Source: JBGRQA01 sp041725895
GTDB taxonomy: Bacteria; Bacteroidota; Bacteroidia; Bacteroidales; Marinifilaceae
Direction: 5' to 3'
Assembly (NCBI GenBank): GCA_041725895.1
Contig: JBGRQA010000029.1
Location: 10,261 to 74,260 of the forward strand
DNA length: 64,000 bases
The notes below the pieces were generated by a model. The model was given only the letters and a program-made list of their open reading frames with translations. It ran no database searches and was not told where the DNA came from. The position numbers were made by a program, and so were the translations under genes. Shown in pieces: positions 1 through 9,877 of this stretch (positions are counted from its first letter, which is position 1; the number at the start of each line of letters is the position of its first letter).

Positions 1-2726
1 GCGGACCATACAATGTTGGTGGCAGAACAAGAGCCTTAGCCATTGACGTTGCAGATGAAAAAACCATTCTGGCTGGTGGGGTAAGTGGAGGTATGTGGCG
101 CTCTACAGATGAAGGTAAAACTTGGAAAAAAACCACAGGATCGAATGAGCACCAGAGCGTAACCGCAATAGCGCAAGATCCCCGGGAAGGTAAAACAAAC
201 ATTTGGTACTATAGCACCGGAGAGCTGGTAGGTTCCTCTGCCGGAGCCAGTGGTGCCCGTTACAGGGGAAATGGTATTTTCAAATCAACAGATAATGGTG
301 AAACCTGGAGCCCATTGGATGTAACTGCCTCCAATACACCTTCAATCTTTGATAGGTATTTTGACTATTGTTGGAACATAATAGTAGATCCTACGAATGG
401 GGATGTATACGTAGCCACTTTTGGCGGAATATTCCGCTCTCAGGACGAAGGCAAAAGCTGGGGAGAAGCCGCAAGAGAAAGAGACAACATGGTACTTGCC
501 AGTTCAAGTACAACAACCAATGATTCCTATTTTACTGATATTATCTGCACACCCGAAGGAGTAAAATATGCAACCCTCAGTAGCGATGGTGAAATACATG
601 GTATTTTCCGATCAGAATCGGGAAACAAAGGCGATTGGACAAATATCACACCAGAGAACTTTCCAAAAAAATATGACCGAATCGTATTAGCAAATGCTCC
701 CTCCAACTCCAACATCGTCTATTTTCTGGGTGCGACTCCCGATGAAGGATTTGAAGAACACAGTTTTTGGAAACTAACCTGGGATGCAACATCCGGAGCC
801 AACTGGGAGAACCGCTCAAACAACCTGCCCCCAAAGGACAAAAAAGACGAAGCCAGTGGATTTGATTCTCAAGGATCTTACAACATGATTATCAAGGTAG
901 CCCCTAAAGATGAAAACATGGTGTTTATCGGAGGAACAAACCTCTTCAGAAGCACCAATGGCTTTGCCACCAATTTCAGCACCCGGTGGATTGGCGGTTA
1001 TGCTGGTAATGAAACTTTTGCCAACTATCCAAACCATCACCCCGATCAACATTCCTTGTCTTTTAAAAACGATACCACTCTTATCAGCGGCCACGACGGA
1101 GGTCTAAGCATCTCCTACCACTTTGATGCTAACAGCACTGAAAAGCAACCCGTAAAATGGGTCTCTCTGAACAACGGCTACTACACAACACAGGTATACA
1201 CCGTAGGAATTGAAGAAGATTACAACGATTCTGATGAAATAATCTCAGGATTTCAGGACAATGGAACATGGTATGTAGGCAAAGAAAACACTACAGAAAA
1301 ATGGATTGACCTATTGGGAGGAGATGGAGGCTATTGCAGCCTGCATGCCTCTCATAACAGCTTTATTGCTTCATCCCAAAATGGAACAACATACTTACAA
1401 TTTTATGATGAAACTGATAAAGAATGGAAATTTACTCGTGTAGATCCGGAAGGCCCAACAGAGGATGATGTCCATTTCATTAATCCATACATTGTAGATA
1501 GCAACAATGATCAGGTAATGTATTTTGCCGGAGGAAAATACATTTGGAGAAACAGTAATATATATGGTATCCCTCTTTTTTCCAATGACAAAGCCACTAA
1601 AAACTGGGAAAAACTGGAACAATCCGTAAGTGAAGGAAAAATATCTGCTCTTGAAACTTCCGTCACTCCAGGAAACATTCTATTCTACGGAACATCTCAA
1701 GGTAAAATCTACAAATTAACCAATGCCTCCACTGAAAATGCGAAACAAGTTGAAATCACAGGTGAAAACATGCCTGAAGGAGCTTATGTTAGCAGCATTG
1801 AAGCGGATCCTCTGGATGCCGACAAAATTTTGATTAGCTTTTCCAACTACAAAGTACCAAGCATATACTACACTGAAAACGGAGGGGAAAGCTGGACAAA
1901 AATCGGAGGAACCCTTGAAGAAAACACAGATGGTTCAGGTGATGGTCCATCCATTAGATGGGTAAATCTGATACATACTCCCTCCGGCCTACTATACCTG
2001 GCCGGTACAAGTACGGGTTTGTATTCCACAACCGAATTAAAAGGAAACGATACGCAATGGACACAAGAGAGCCCCGAAATGATTGGAAGCAGTATTGTCA
2101 ATATGGTAAAGACCAGAAGAGATGGTTTTATTGTAGCAGGCTCTCATGGTAATGGTATTTTTAGCGCTAAAGTCAATTTTTCTGCCGTAAAACCCCAACC
2201 CGACTTCGTAGCAAGTCAAACGACTGTTCCTACGGGTACTCCAATTAACTTCAAGGACAGATCTTTGGGCGTTACAACCAAGTGGAATTGGACTTTTGAA
2301 GGCGCTCAAACAACCAGCTCCACTCAACAACACCCTTCAGGTATTGAATATAATCAAGAAGGTTCATACACAGTAAGCTTAACAACAACAAATGAAAATG
2401 GAGAGGCAAGCGTTACTAAAACAGCCTTTATTACGGTTTCCAATGATGTGGTAGGTGTAGAAAACGTCCTTGAAAACCAGCAGGAATCGGATAAATTTAA
2501 CATCTACCCCAACCCAATGCGAGAAAAAGCACAAGTAAATTTCTCCAATCCAAATCATACGCAATACCGTTTGATCGTTTTGGATGCCAGTGGACGCGTA
2601 GTAAAAATTATTGAGAACATAACCAATAATAATGTAATTATCAACCGTAACCAATTGAAACCGGGATTACATATTATCAACCTGCAAGGTGAAAAAATCT
2701 ACAAAGGAAAACTATTGGTAAAGTAA
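1..2726 (+). CDS. T9SS-secreted beta-propeller (BNR/sortilin-like) protein with PKD domain, 5' partial
   Basis: The reading frame is already open at base 3, and the residues before the first in-window ATG (93) match the start of the propeller in the paralogue at 3325-6117, so the N-terminus lies off the left edge. Visible are several Asp-box (BNR) motifs of the S-x-D-x-G-x-T-W type (RSTDEGKTW, KSTDNGETW, RSQDEGKSW), indicating a VPS10/sialidase-like beta-propeller. A PKD domain follows at about 2180-2440 (KWNWTFEGA, then GSYTVSLTTTNENG). The last ~75 residues (IYPNP..., ending KGKLLVK) form a type A T9SS sorting domain. Expected to be exported and then released or anchored at the cell surface. 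No catalytic residues can be assigned, so the substrate is unknown. A strong terminator follows. Confidence 0.9.
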   Translation, partial: GPYNVGGRTRALAIDVADEKTILAGGVSGGMWRSTDEGKTWKKTTGSNEHQSVTAIAQDPREGKTNIWYYSTGELVGSSAGASGARYRGNGIFKSTDNGETWSPLDVTASNTPSIFDRYFDYCWNIIVDPTNGDVYVATFGGIFRSQDEGKSWGEAARERDNMVLASSSTTTNDSYFTDIICTPEGVKYATLSSDGEIHGIFRSESGNKGDWTNITPENFPKKYDRIVLANAPSNSNIVYFLGATPDEGFEEHSFWKLTWDATSGANWENRSNNLPPKDKKDEASGFDSQGSYNMIIKVAPKDENMVFIGGTNLFRSTNGFATNFSTRWIGGYAGNETFANYPNHHPDQHSLSFKNDTTLISGHDGGLSISYHFDANSTEKQPVKWVSLNNGYYTTQVYTVGIEEDYNDSDEIISGFQDNGTWYVGKENTTEKWIDLLGGDGGYCSLHASHNSFIASSQNGTTYLQFYDETDKEWKFTRVDPEGPTEDDVHFINPYIVDSNNDQVMYFAGGKYIWRNSNIYGIPLFSNDKATKNWEKLEQSVSEGKISALETSVTPGNILFYGTSQGKIYKLTNASTENAKQVEITGENMPEGAYVSSIEADPLDADKILISFSNYKVPSIYYTENGGESWTKIGGTLEENTDGSGDGPSIRWVNLIHTPSGLLYLAGTSTGLYSTTELKGNDTQWTQESPEMIGSSIVNMVKTRRDGFIVAGSHGNGIFSAKVNFSAVKPQPDFVASQTTVPTGTPINFKDRSLGVTTKWNWTFEGAQTTSSTQQHPSGIEYNQEGSYTVSLTTTNENGEASVTKTAFITVSNDVVGVENVLENQQESDKFNIYPNPMREKAQVNFSNPNHTQYRLIVLDASGRVVKIIENITNNNVIINRNQLKPGLHIINLQGEKIYKGKLLVK

Positions 2727-2746
2727 ACTCTTTGTCAATATATAGA

Positions 2747-2776
2747 AAACCATCCCTGGAGGGATGGTTTTTTTTT
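2747..2776 (+). terminator. Rho-independent terminator
   Basis: A 10-bp perfect stem (AAACCATCCC / GGGATGGTTT) with a TGGA loop is followed by a run of Ts, 20 bp after the stop of the first propeller gene. It should separate that gene from the lipoprotein and second propeller downstream. Confidence 0.9.
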
Positions 2777-2896
2777 GCCTTAATGTGAAAAAACATCCCA
2801 AACACAATAACCTCATCTATTACTATCTCCGTATAGTAACAAAGCCCCCTATAGTTCTACCCCTGCCTGTTGCTTTCCCTCCTAAAGCTCTGTGTT

Positions 2897-3307
2897 ATGA
2901 GATTATTGGTACTCGCAATGCTCTTAATAAGCTTTTTACTTACTTCTTGTTTAAGTAAAAAGACACCAAATCAAACACCTGTACCACGAAAAGAAAGGGT
3001 TAGTTCCCCCCCTTTAATTTCAAACCCCAAATTTCCTCCGGGAACCTGTGGGCTGAAATTTCAAATCAAATCCATTGAAAAACAAGGAAAGAACATAACC
3101 ATCTACGCAAAAGTTCTTTCCGTTTTAGGCTATGGTTCGGGAATCACCCGAAACTTTTCTACTGGAGAAACATTTCGATTCACAGTAATGGAAAACCAAA
3201 AGATTGATTTCAAAATAAACACTACCATGAAAGCCCAGTTCAATTTGATTGAAGAAATCGGTTCCTCGAAAGCCATTCTCAAATACCATAATTCCATTAT
3301 TCATTAA
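2897..3307 (+). CDS. Small secreted lipoprotein, unknown function
   Basis: 136 residues. The ATG at 2897 is preferred over an upstream in-frame start at 2870 because it begins directly with a lipoprotein signal peptide (MRLLVLAMLLISFLLTSC), with the lipobox cysteine at residue 18. The mature part starts with a Lys/Thr/Pro-rich linker and then a small domain with alternating hydrophobic strands (ITIYAKVLSVLGYG...FRFTV), plausibly a beta-barrel or beta-sandwich. I do not recognise a family. The gene lies between two paralogous propeller genes and only 17 bp before the second, so co-transcription with it is likely and a surface role alongside it is inferred. Confidence 0.75.
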   Translation: MRLLVLAMLLISFLLTSCLSKKTPNQTPVPRKERVSSPPLISNPKFPPGTCGLKFQIKSIEKQGKNITIYAKVLSVLGYGSGITRNFSTGETFRFTVMENQKIDFKINTTMKAQFNLIEEIGSSKAILKYHNSIIH

Positions 3308-3324
3308 TTGAAAAATTACATCTT

Positions 3325-6117
3325 ATGAAAAAAATATTACTCAGTCTTACAATTACTTTTTCAATCGCTCTTCTATCACAAGGCGTCCATAAAAAAGAAG
3401 TACACGAAAGTAGTCATACGAAAAACATAATCATTACCGAAAAAACATTCCTTCAACTCACTGACCCCAGTCGAAATCACTTGAAACTAGCCAAGATCGC
3501 TGACAAGAAAAATAAGATCCAACACATAAAGGACGATCCGTTTCTACGGATCCAATTTGAAGAAATGATGCTCAGAAATCCCAAATCAGGGATCATTCCC
3601 AAGAACATACGAAAGCGTGAACTTCAATTCATCCAAGACAATGCAGCAAACCTAAAAAGTACACTTAAAGCATCTCAATTGGTTTGGAATCGAAGAGGTC
3701 CCTTCAATGTTGGCGGACGCACACGAGCGCTTGCTCTGGATATCACAAATGAAAACATCATCCAGGCCGGAGGAGTGACAGGAGGCATGTGGCGTTCAAC
3801 GGATAATGGAGAAACCTGGACCAAAACTTCGGCAGCACTCGATCACCAAAGCGTAACAGCCATCGCCCAAGATCCCCGCGGGGGACAAACTAACGTATGG
3901 TACTACACTACAGGTGAATTCATCGGTTCGGGAAGTGCTAGCGGAGCTTTCTATTCCGGAGAAGGAGTCTTCAAATCCATCGACGGAGGCCTAAACTGGA
4001 ACAAACTAAATTTCACCGACCAGCAACAAACACCTCTTTTTACCGAAAGGTTTGATGTCGGTTGGAATATCTGCATAAATCCCACCAACGGGCATGTCTA
4101 TGTTGCTACCTATGGAGGTATATATCGATCTACCGATCAGGGAAACAACTGGACTCTGGTTCTGGACAGCAACCCCAACAACAATTCCCAATGGTCGCCT
4201 CTTACCGACATTCATTGCACTTCGGAGGGAGTAATGTATGCCTCCTTAAGCAGCGGAGGTGAAGTTAACGGTATTTTTCGATCCACATCAGGGGATATTA
4301 ATTCCTGGACCAATATTACTCCTCAAAACTTCCCGGCATCCTTCCGACGAATTGTAATTACAACCTCACCAACAAACACAAAGGTGGCCTATTTTCTGGC
4401 GCAAACCCCTGGCAGTGGTTTTCAAGGGCACAGTTTATGGAAACTCACCTTTAATTCATCAGAAGACCAAATTTGGGAAAACAGGTCGAACAATCTTCCT
4501 CCAAGGGGGGAAGGAGAAAGAGATGTAAATGGATATGATTCTCAAAACTCCTACAATATGGTAATTAAAGTTGCTCCCAAGAATGAGAATGTACTTTTTA
4601 TTGGGGGCACCAACCTGTTTCGAAGCGACGATGCCTTCTCCACCAATACTAGGACCAAATGGATTGGTGGTTATGCCACCTCAAATGATGTAAGTGAATA
4701 TCCCAACCAACATCCAGACCAACATGCATTGGTATTTAAATCGAACAATCAAACACTAATTTGCGGACACGATGGAGGAATATGTATTACGAATAACTTT
4801 TCTTCCTCAGAAACAGATGAAACTCCTGTTAATTGGACCAAATTAAACAATGGCTACTTAACCACTCAAGCCTATACGGTTGCAATTGACGAAAAAGATA
4901 ACCAGTCAGATGAAATCCTTGCAGGGTTCCAAGATAACGGCACCTACTATACCGACCAAGAAACCAATACCGCCAGCTGGATACAAGTAGGAAGCGGAGA
5001 CGGAGGGCATGCCAGTTTGCATAATTCAAAAAACAGCTATCTTGTGTCTTCTCAATCGGGAATTACCTTTCTACAAATCTCTGACGAATCCGGCCAAAAA
5101 TGGACTCGTGTAGACCCCCAAGGAGCGGAAAACCTTCTCTTCATAAATCCTTTTACAATTGACGCCAACAATGATGAAATAATGTATTTTGCAGGAGGAC
5201 AATTCCTATGGAGAAACCTGAACATCTATGAGATACCTCTTTTTTCCAACGAGGCTGCCACACAAAATTGGGAAAAACTGGAATTTACCCAGGTAGAAGG
5301 CCAGATCTCTGCTCTTGAATCAACCAGCATCCCCAAAAACATACTATACTATGGCACTTCAAACGGAGAAATTTTCAAATTGGAAAATGCCAACACTAGT
5401 CAACCGATTAAAACCAATATTACAGGAAATCTAATGCCCTCCGGAGCCTACGTAAGCAGCATTGAATCTGATCCGGAAGATGCTAGTAAAGTAATGGTTA
5501 CTTTTTCCAACTACGAAGTCCCAAGTATTTTTTACAGCCAAGACGGAGGGCAATCCTGGACTATGGTAGCGGGAAATCTTGAAGAAAACTCTGATGGGTC
5601 AGGAAATGGGCCTTCCGTACGATACATAAATTCAGTTCAGTCGTCAGAAAACACAATATACCTGGTCGGCACAAGTACTGGCCTATACTCTGCAACTACA
5701 TTATCCAACACCACTCAATGGAAGCAAGAAAGTCCGGATAAGATTGGAAATTCCATAACCAATATGGTGAAAACCCGCAGGGATGGATTAATCGTTGCAG
5801 GAACCCATGGAAACGGGATCTTCAGCTCCCATGCATCCAAAGCAGTTGGTATTGAAAATCCATTGGCAGAAAAAGAGGAAAACGAATTCTTAATCTTCCC
5901 CAATCCTATGATTAAGCAAACCGAATTAAAATTCTCCAACCCCAATCAAAGTACATACCGACTCATCGTAGTGGATGCAAACGGAAAAGTTGTTCGAATC
6001 ATTAACAACATCACGGGGAACAATATTCTTATCAACCGGGACCAACTAAAGCCTGGAATTCATATTATCAACCTGGAAGGAGAAAAAATTTACCGGGGTA
6101 AAATACTCGTTAAATAA
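3325..6117 (+). CDS. T9SS-secreted beta-propeller (BNR/sortilin-like) protein, full-length paralogue
   Basis: 930 residues with an N-terminal signal peptide (MKKILLSLTITFSIALLSQG). A charged ~95-residue prodomain-like stretch precedes the propeller, which starts near residue 120 (GPFNVGGRTRALAL). Asp-box motifs recur (RSTDNGETW, KSIDGGLNW, RSTDQGNNW, YSQDGGQSW). The C-terminal ~75 residues (IFPNPM..., ending RGKILVK) form a type A T9SS sorting domain. The protein is closely similar to the partial gene at the left edge over the whole propeller and the sorting domain but lacks that protein's PKD module. The pair therefore looks like a tandem duplication followed by gain or loss of the PKD domain. 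Enzymatic activity cannot be inferred; a surface binding or peptidase-associated role is possible. Confidence 0.92.
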   Translation: MKKILLSLTITFSIALLSQGVHKKEVHESSHTKNIIITEKTFLQLTDPSRNHLKLAKIADKKNKIQHIKDDPFLRIQFEEMMLRNPKSGIIPKNIRKRELQFIQDNAANLKSTLKASQLVWNRRGPFNVGGRTRALALDITNENIIQAGGVTGGMWRSTDNGETWTKTSAALDHQSVTAIAQDPRGGQTNVWYYTTGEFIGSGSASGAFYSGEGVFKSIDGGLNWNKLNFTDQQQTPLFTERFDVGWNICINPTNGHVYVATYGGIYRSTDQGNNWTLVLDSNPNNNSQWSPLTDIHCTSEGVMYASLSSGGEVNGIFRSTSGDINSWTNITPQNFPASFRRIVITTSPTNTKVAYFLAQTPGSGFQGHSLWKLTFNSSEDQIWENRSNNLPPRGEGERDVNGYDSQNSYNMVIKVAPKNENVLFIGGTNLFRSDDAFSTNTRTKWIGGYATSNDVSEYPNQHPDQHALVFKSNNQTLICGHDGGICITNNFSSSETDETPVNWTKLNNGYLTTQAYTVAIDEKDNQSDEILAGFQDNGTYYTDQETNTASWIQVGSGDGGHASLHNSKNSYLVSSQSGITFLQISDESGQKWTRVDPQGAENLLFINPFTIDANNDEIMYFAGGQFLWRNLNIYEIPLFSNEAATQNWEKLEFTQVEGQISALESTSIPKNILYYGTSNGEIFKLENANTSQPIKTNITGNLMPSGAYVSSIESDPEDASKVMVTFSNYEVPSIFYSQDGGQSWTMVAGNLEENSDGSGNGPSVRYINSVQSSENTIYLVGTSTGLYSATTLSNTTQWKQESPDKIGNSITNMVKTRRDGLIVAGTHGNGIFSSHASKAVGIENPLAEKEENEFLIFPNPMIKQTELKFSNPNQSTYRLIVVDANGKVVRIINNITGNNILINRDQLKPGIHIINLEGEKIYRGKILVK

Positions 6118-6572
6118 AAAAAGATCCGAATGCCCCCACCAACACTGTTGAAGAATAATAGATATAACCTATTCGGAATTTAGAAGAAAACAGGAAAAAC
6201 ACTATATGGCTAGGAAGTATTTCTCACCTTCCTATCCTATATTAAATATGATTATCAAAATTCATGTAAAAATATACCATAACCAGACAAATCCTATGAG
6301 TGCCTGTAATATCAGTTTCTTTAATTTTGTTAATCGCTTGGTTATAAGGAAGAGCTTCCCTTCTGGAACAAATACATTAAATATTTGCTACGGGGAAACA
6401 TTTCACTTGTTACAGCCCCGAACTTCAAATTTTATTATTTCATCAAAAAAATCAAACCATTAGCCTGTCCCGCTACAACTATCTCTCAATATCTCACGTA
6501 ATTAAAACAAGAGCCCCGAACTATTTCTAGCCTTCAAATTCGTTTTAACTCCCAACGACTAAGGAGATGCTT
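6118..6572. other. Intergenic region with one long hairpin
   Basis: 455 bp without a convincing gene. The only structure I see is an imperfect stem at 6203-6241 (TAGGAAG pairing with CTTCCTA, flanked by GG/CC and TATA/TATA), which could end transcription of the upstream propeller gene but has no T-run. A Shine-Dalgarno AAGGAG at 6561-6566 belongs to the next gene. An 85-codon open frame at 6206-6463 lacks a ribosome binding site and looks fortuitous. Confidence 0.5.
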
Positions 6573-7946
6573 ATGATTAATCAACTTTTGCAGTTTCAGA
6601 AAAAGATCCCTCTTCTTAAAGAGGCCTTTGTTTCCCTATTATTGGTCGGCTATTTTCTTTATCCGGTACAGGCAAAAATGTCCAATACTGTATTCTTTTC
6701 GACACAAAACCGTATGGAAACGATAGATCAACAACAAAGAGAGTTCTCCAACAGTACTCCTTTGGGGCTCTTCACCTATCACAAATGGGTAGACTTAAAT
6801 GAAAATTCGGCAGCTGAGCGAAATGAATTTTTCGGCTTAGGGAAGAAAATATTTGCCTCGGGTGAAAGTCTTAGTGCGACCCTATACGACCCAGATATTA
6901 CGCAGGATACTCCTTTAAAAATCCGAATTTGGGATCATACGGGAAATCTGATTCGAACTTCCCAGAAGACATATATTGCCGGACGAATTTTCACTTTTCC
7001 AAATATTGATAAAGTTCTTCCTCCGGGCGAATACATTCTGACAATTAACCCGGAAAACTCAAAAAACACTTATAGCGTTAACTTTACCATTCAAGGAGAA
7101 AACACTCCCAAAGATTCCGTTGAACTCAAAAAGGAAGATTTGCCTAAGGGGTTACATTTGTTCACTCACTGGGAGGATGCAAACCTAAACAATACATTTG
7201 ATCATAATGAAATCACAGGATTGGATAGCAATAGTTTTCCGCTTGGAAGCCTGGAAATTGAACTTGGCCTAAACCTGCCCCTCCAGGATATCCCCATCGT
7301 TTATCAAACCTGGAACACTCAGGACAGCCTCTTAGGCATGTCCGTATCCAATCTGGCCATCCTGCAACATTACAGCACAAAAGTCGACTCGATACAAAAC
7401 ATGCCGGATTTTCTGCAATCATTGGTTTCCGCTCCTGCTGGTTCATACAAAATAACCGCCATACTTGCCGATGCGGAATTAACCACTTTTGAGAAAACCA
7501 TTCACCTAACTCCCTCCATGCAGAGAGATGTTTCCTATCCCACTATTAATGCCATTGCACTAAATAAACCAGGTCGAATAATTCCTGTTAATTTATACAA
7601 GGGGCTGGAAGGTTTTTTCCTCTTTGCCGATTATATTGACTTAAATAAGGATAGTATTCAACAGGAATTTGAATTCGTAAAATTGAGACAACAAAACTAC
7701 AATGCAAGGTATGAAAATGTTCACGCTCAATTCCATTTACCAAAATACAAGGATCATAATATCCTTTTAAGTATTCTGGACCAGGACGGACATACCATTA
7801 TCGAACAAAAGTCACTGTATCAGGACAAACCTCACATCTTCGAAATCTCCAACTCGCAATTCCGGTTGGCACCCGGTCAATATCTGATAAGAGCTCAACC
7901 GGAAAATTCCAATGAGAAATTCGAGGAAACCCTTACCATCCATTAA
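6573..7946 (+). CDS. Exported protein with three repeats, each opening with an EF-hand-like loop
   Basis: 457 residues. The ATG at 6573 is chosen over the one at 6567 because AAGGAG at 6561-6566 touches the earlier ATG but sits six bases before this one. A hydrophobic stretch (FVSLLLVGYFLYPVQA) is a signal peptide or anchor. The rest contains three diverged ~130-residue units, each starting with an aromatic-rich strand (LFTYHKWVDLNEN, LFTHWEDANLNN, FLFADYIDLNKD) followed by beta-sandwich-like sequence. Each unit opens with a 12-residue loop having D1, N3, N/D5 and E12 (residues 74-85, 202-213, 356-367), the ligand spacing of an EF-hand or dockerin calcium loop. No T9SS tail is present. I do not recognise the family; calcium-dependent folding is inferred. 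Confidence 0.8.
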   Translation: MINQLLQFQKKIPLLKEAFVSLLLVGYFLYPVQAKMSNTVFFSTQNRMETIDQQQREFSNSTPLGLFTYHKWVDLNENSAAERNEFFGLGKKIFASGESLSATLYDPDITQDTPLKIRIWDHTGNLIRTSQKTYIAGRIFTFPNIDKVLPPGEYILTINPENSKNTYSVNFTIQGENTPKDSVELKKEDLPKGLHLFTHWEDANLNNTFDHNEITGLDSNSFPLGSLEIELGLNLPLQDIPIVYQTWNTQDSLLGMSVSNLAILQHYSTKVDSIQNMPDFLQSLVSAPAGSYKITAILADAELTTFEKTIHLTPSMQRDVSYPTINAIALNKPGRIIPVNLYKGLEGFFLFADYIDLNKDSIQQEFEFVKLRQQNYNARYENVHAQFHLPKYKDHNILLSILDQDGHTIIEQKSLYQDKPHIFEISNSQFRLAPGQYLIRAQPENSNEKFEETLTIH

Positions 7947-7973
7947 CCACTACACCCCTTCAGTTCCGAAACA

Positions 7974-9779
7974 TTAAAATTCCAGGGAGTCGAATAAGGG
8001 GGACTCCACCTCTTCTTCCTCCGACAATAATATTGCCGTTTCAATCAAAGCCAAATGTGAATAGGCTTGGGGAAAATTTCCTAACATTCTCTTGGATTCA
8101 AAATCAATATCTTCACTAAACAGGCCCAAATGGTTTGCATAGGTCTGTAGCTTTTCAAACTTTCGCCTTGCATCCCTCTTGCGACCGATTTTGTAAAGAC
8201 TATTTATCAACCAAAATGTACAAATGGTAAATGCTGAGCTGGGAGTCCCAAAATCATCCTGGTTACGATACCGGAACATCAGCCCTTCCTGTTCCAATTC
8301 AATATGAATGGACAAAACCGTGCTCTCATATCTGTCATCCTCCGCCGAAATAAAACCATAAGGTTCCATTAATAGAACAGAAGCATCCAGATCTTCCGAT
8401 CCGTAGGATTGAACAAAAGCCATTTTGGAATCCGACCAGGCATTCTTAAGCACATCTTCTTTTATTTCATCCCGAAGTGCCATCCATGGTTCTACAAACA
8501 ACTCCATTTTCAGCAAATTAGCAATCTTGATCGCCCGGTCTACTGCTACCCAACAAAGTACCTTACTAAAAGTGAAGTGGCGCTCCTCGTTTCTGATCTC
8601 CCAAATTCCTCGATCCGGTTTCTGCCAATTCTCCTCCACAACTTTCATAATATTGCGTACAATAGTCCACAACTCCTCACTATGCTCCAAAGAGGTTTCA
8701 AACATCTCAAAATGCTGATGAATCACATCCATTAAAATCCCATAGATATCATTCTGCTTTTGCATATATGCCGCATTCCCAACCCTAACCGGCCGTGAAT
8801 TCTCATACCCGGAAAGATGCTCCAACTCCCTCTCGGTAAGTTTTTTCTCTCCATTAATTCCATACATAATCTGGAATTTCTCACTTTTTTTGGGAAGAAT
8901 ATCAATAACAAACTTTAAATAGCCCCGAGCCACATTCAAATGCCCCAACTGTGTCATGATTTTCACAACCATAGAAGCATCCCTGATCCAGCAAAAACGG
9001 TAATCCCAGTTCCGAACCTCACCAATAGTTTCGGGCAGAGAAGTAGTCAAGGCCGCCAAAACAGCACCACTTTTACGAAAACTTAAAAGCTTCAATAGCA
9101 AAGCACTTCGAATAATCTGGTCGTTATAATTATTAAACACTGTAGTTTTCTCGGCCAAATTAAGCCAATACACCTTTGTTCGCTGTAACTTCAGGTAAAT
9201 CCGTTGATGGTTTTGGGGTAGCAATTTTTGATGGTAAGCCAAAAGGCAAAATTTGTCAGCATCCAATTTTATCTTACTCCTTCCCAGAATATCTTCCCGA
9301 TCAAAACTAGTGTATAGATAAAGAGAATCATAATCCCCCATCTTGGTATAAGACTTAATATAATTCCCCTCTAACTCATGATAAGTTTGACTTTTGGCAT
9401 ATTCCAATTTCGGATCATAAATTAGGGTTATTTCAGGTACACCTTCAAGCAATACAAAAAAACGAACCAAATCAGGAGGGGCGTAATGATTTTGATTATC
9501 TGTTTTATAACGAGGCATAAAATCCTGGATCTCAAAAGCTCCATCCTCGCAGTAATATCGGGTAATAAGGATATTTGTCCTCTCAAGGTAGAATTGGTCG
9601 ATTTTTTTGGGATGAGAGGGAATAACTTCAAAACTTCCGCCCTTCTTTTCATCCAGTATTTTTGCAAAAACCGAAGCAGAATCAAACTGAGGCAAACACA
9701 TCCAATCCAATGAACCCTTTTCGGAAATCAAGGCAGCACTTCTGCAATTCCCGACAACACCATAATTTAAGTTCTTCAT
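7974..9779 (-). CDS. Glycoside hydrolase family 15 protein (glucoamylase/trehalase-like)
   Basis: 601 residues from the ATG at 9779; a GTG three codons upstream is possible, but MKNLNYGVVGNCRSAALI matches the usual family start. An N-terminal beta-domain (1-~225) precedes an (alpha/alpha)6 catalytic barrel. Family hallmarks are NWDYRFCWIRDASM (residues ~257-270), the GIWEIRNEERHFTFSK block with the probable general acid at Glu394, and FSED...GNFPQAYSH near the end with the probable base at Glu556. No signal peptide, so cytoplasmic. Members act on alpha-linked glucans or trehalose. It is divergent from the trehalose synthase gene 98 bp away, which suggests trehalose or maltooligosaccharide turnover, as seen in other genomes where GH15 genes adjoin ots genes. 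The exact substrate is not decidable from sequence. Confidence 0.9.
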   Translation of the reverse strand: MKNLNYGVVGNCRSAALISEKGSLDWMCLPQFDSASVFAKILDEKKGGSFEVIPSHPKKIDQFYLERTNILITRYYCEDGAFEIQDFMPRYKTDNQNHYAPPDLVRFFVLLEGVPEITLIYDPKLEYAKSQTYHELEGNYIKSYTKMGDYDSLYLYTSFDREDILGRSKIKLDADKFCLLAYHQKLLPQNHQRIYLKLQRTKVYWLNLAEKTTVFNNYNDQIIRSALLLKLLSFRKSGAVLAALTTSLPETIGEVRNWDYRFCWIRDASMVVKIMTQLGHLNVARGYLKFVIDILPKKSEKFQIMYGINGEKKLTERELEHLSGYENSRPVRVGNAAYMQKQNDIYGILMDVIHQHFEMFETSLEHSEELWTIVRNIMKVVEENWQKPDRGIWEIRNEERHFTFSKVLCWVAVDRAIKIANLLKMELFVEPWMALRDEIKEDVLKNAWSDSKMAFVQSYGSEDLDASVLLMEPYGFISAEDDRYESTVLSIHIELEQEGLMFRYRNQDDFGTPSSAFTICTFWLINSLYKIGRKRDARRKFEKLQTYANHLGLFSEDIDFESKRMLGNFPQAYSHLALIETAILLSEEEEVESPLFDSLEF

Positions 9780-9877
9780 ATCAAACACACTTTGAATTAA
9801 CCTAAATTTAAGACAATTATTCCATTGATTATTAATGAAAAATAGTTAATTTCTTCTAGCATCAAAATGTTATTTTT

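Noticed and set aside
6206..6463. 85-codon open frame after the second propeller gene
   Set aside because: No Shine-Dalgarno sequence, no recognisable domain, overlaps a hairpin, and the composition matches the AT-rich spacer.
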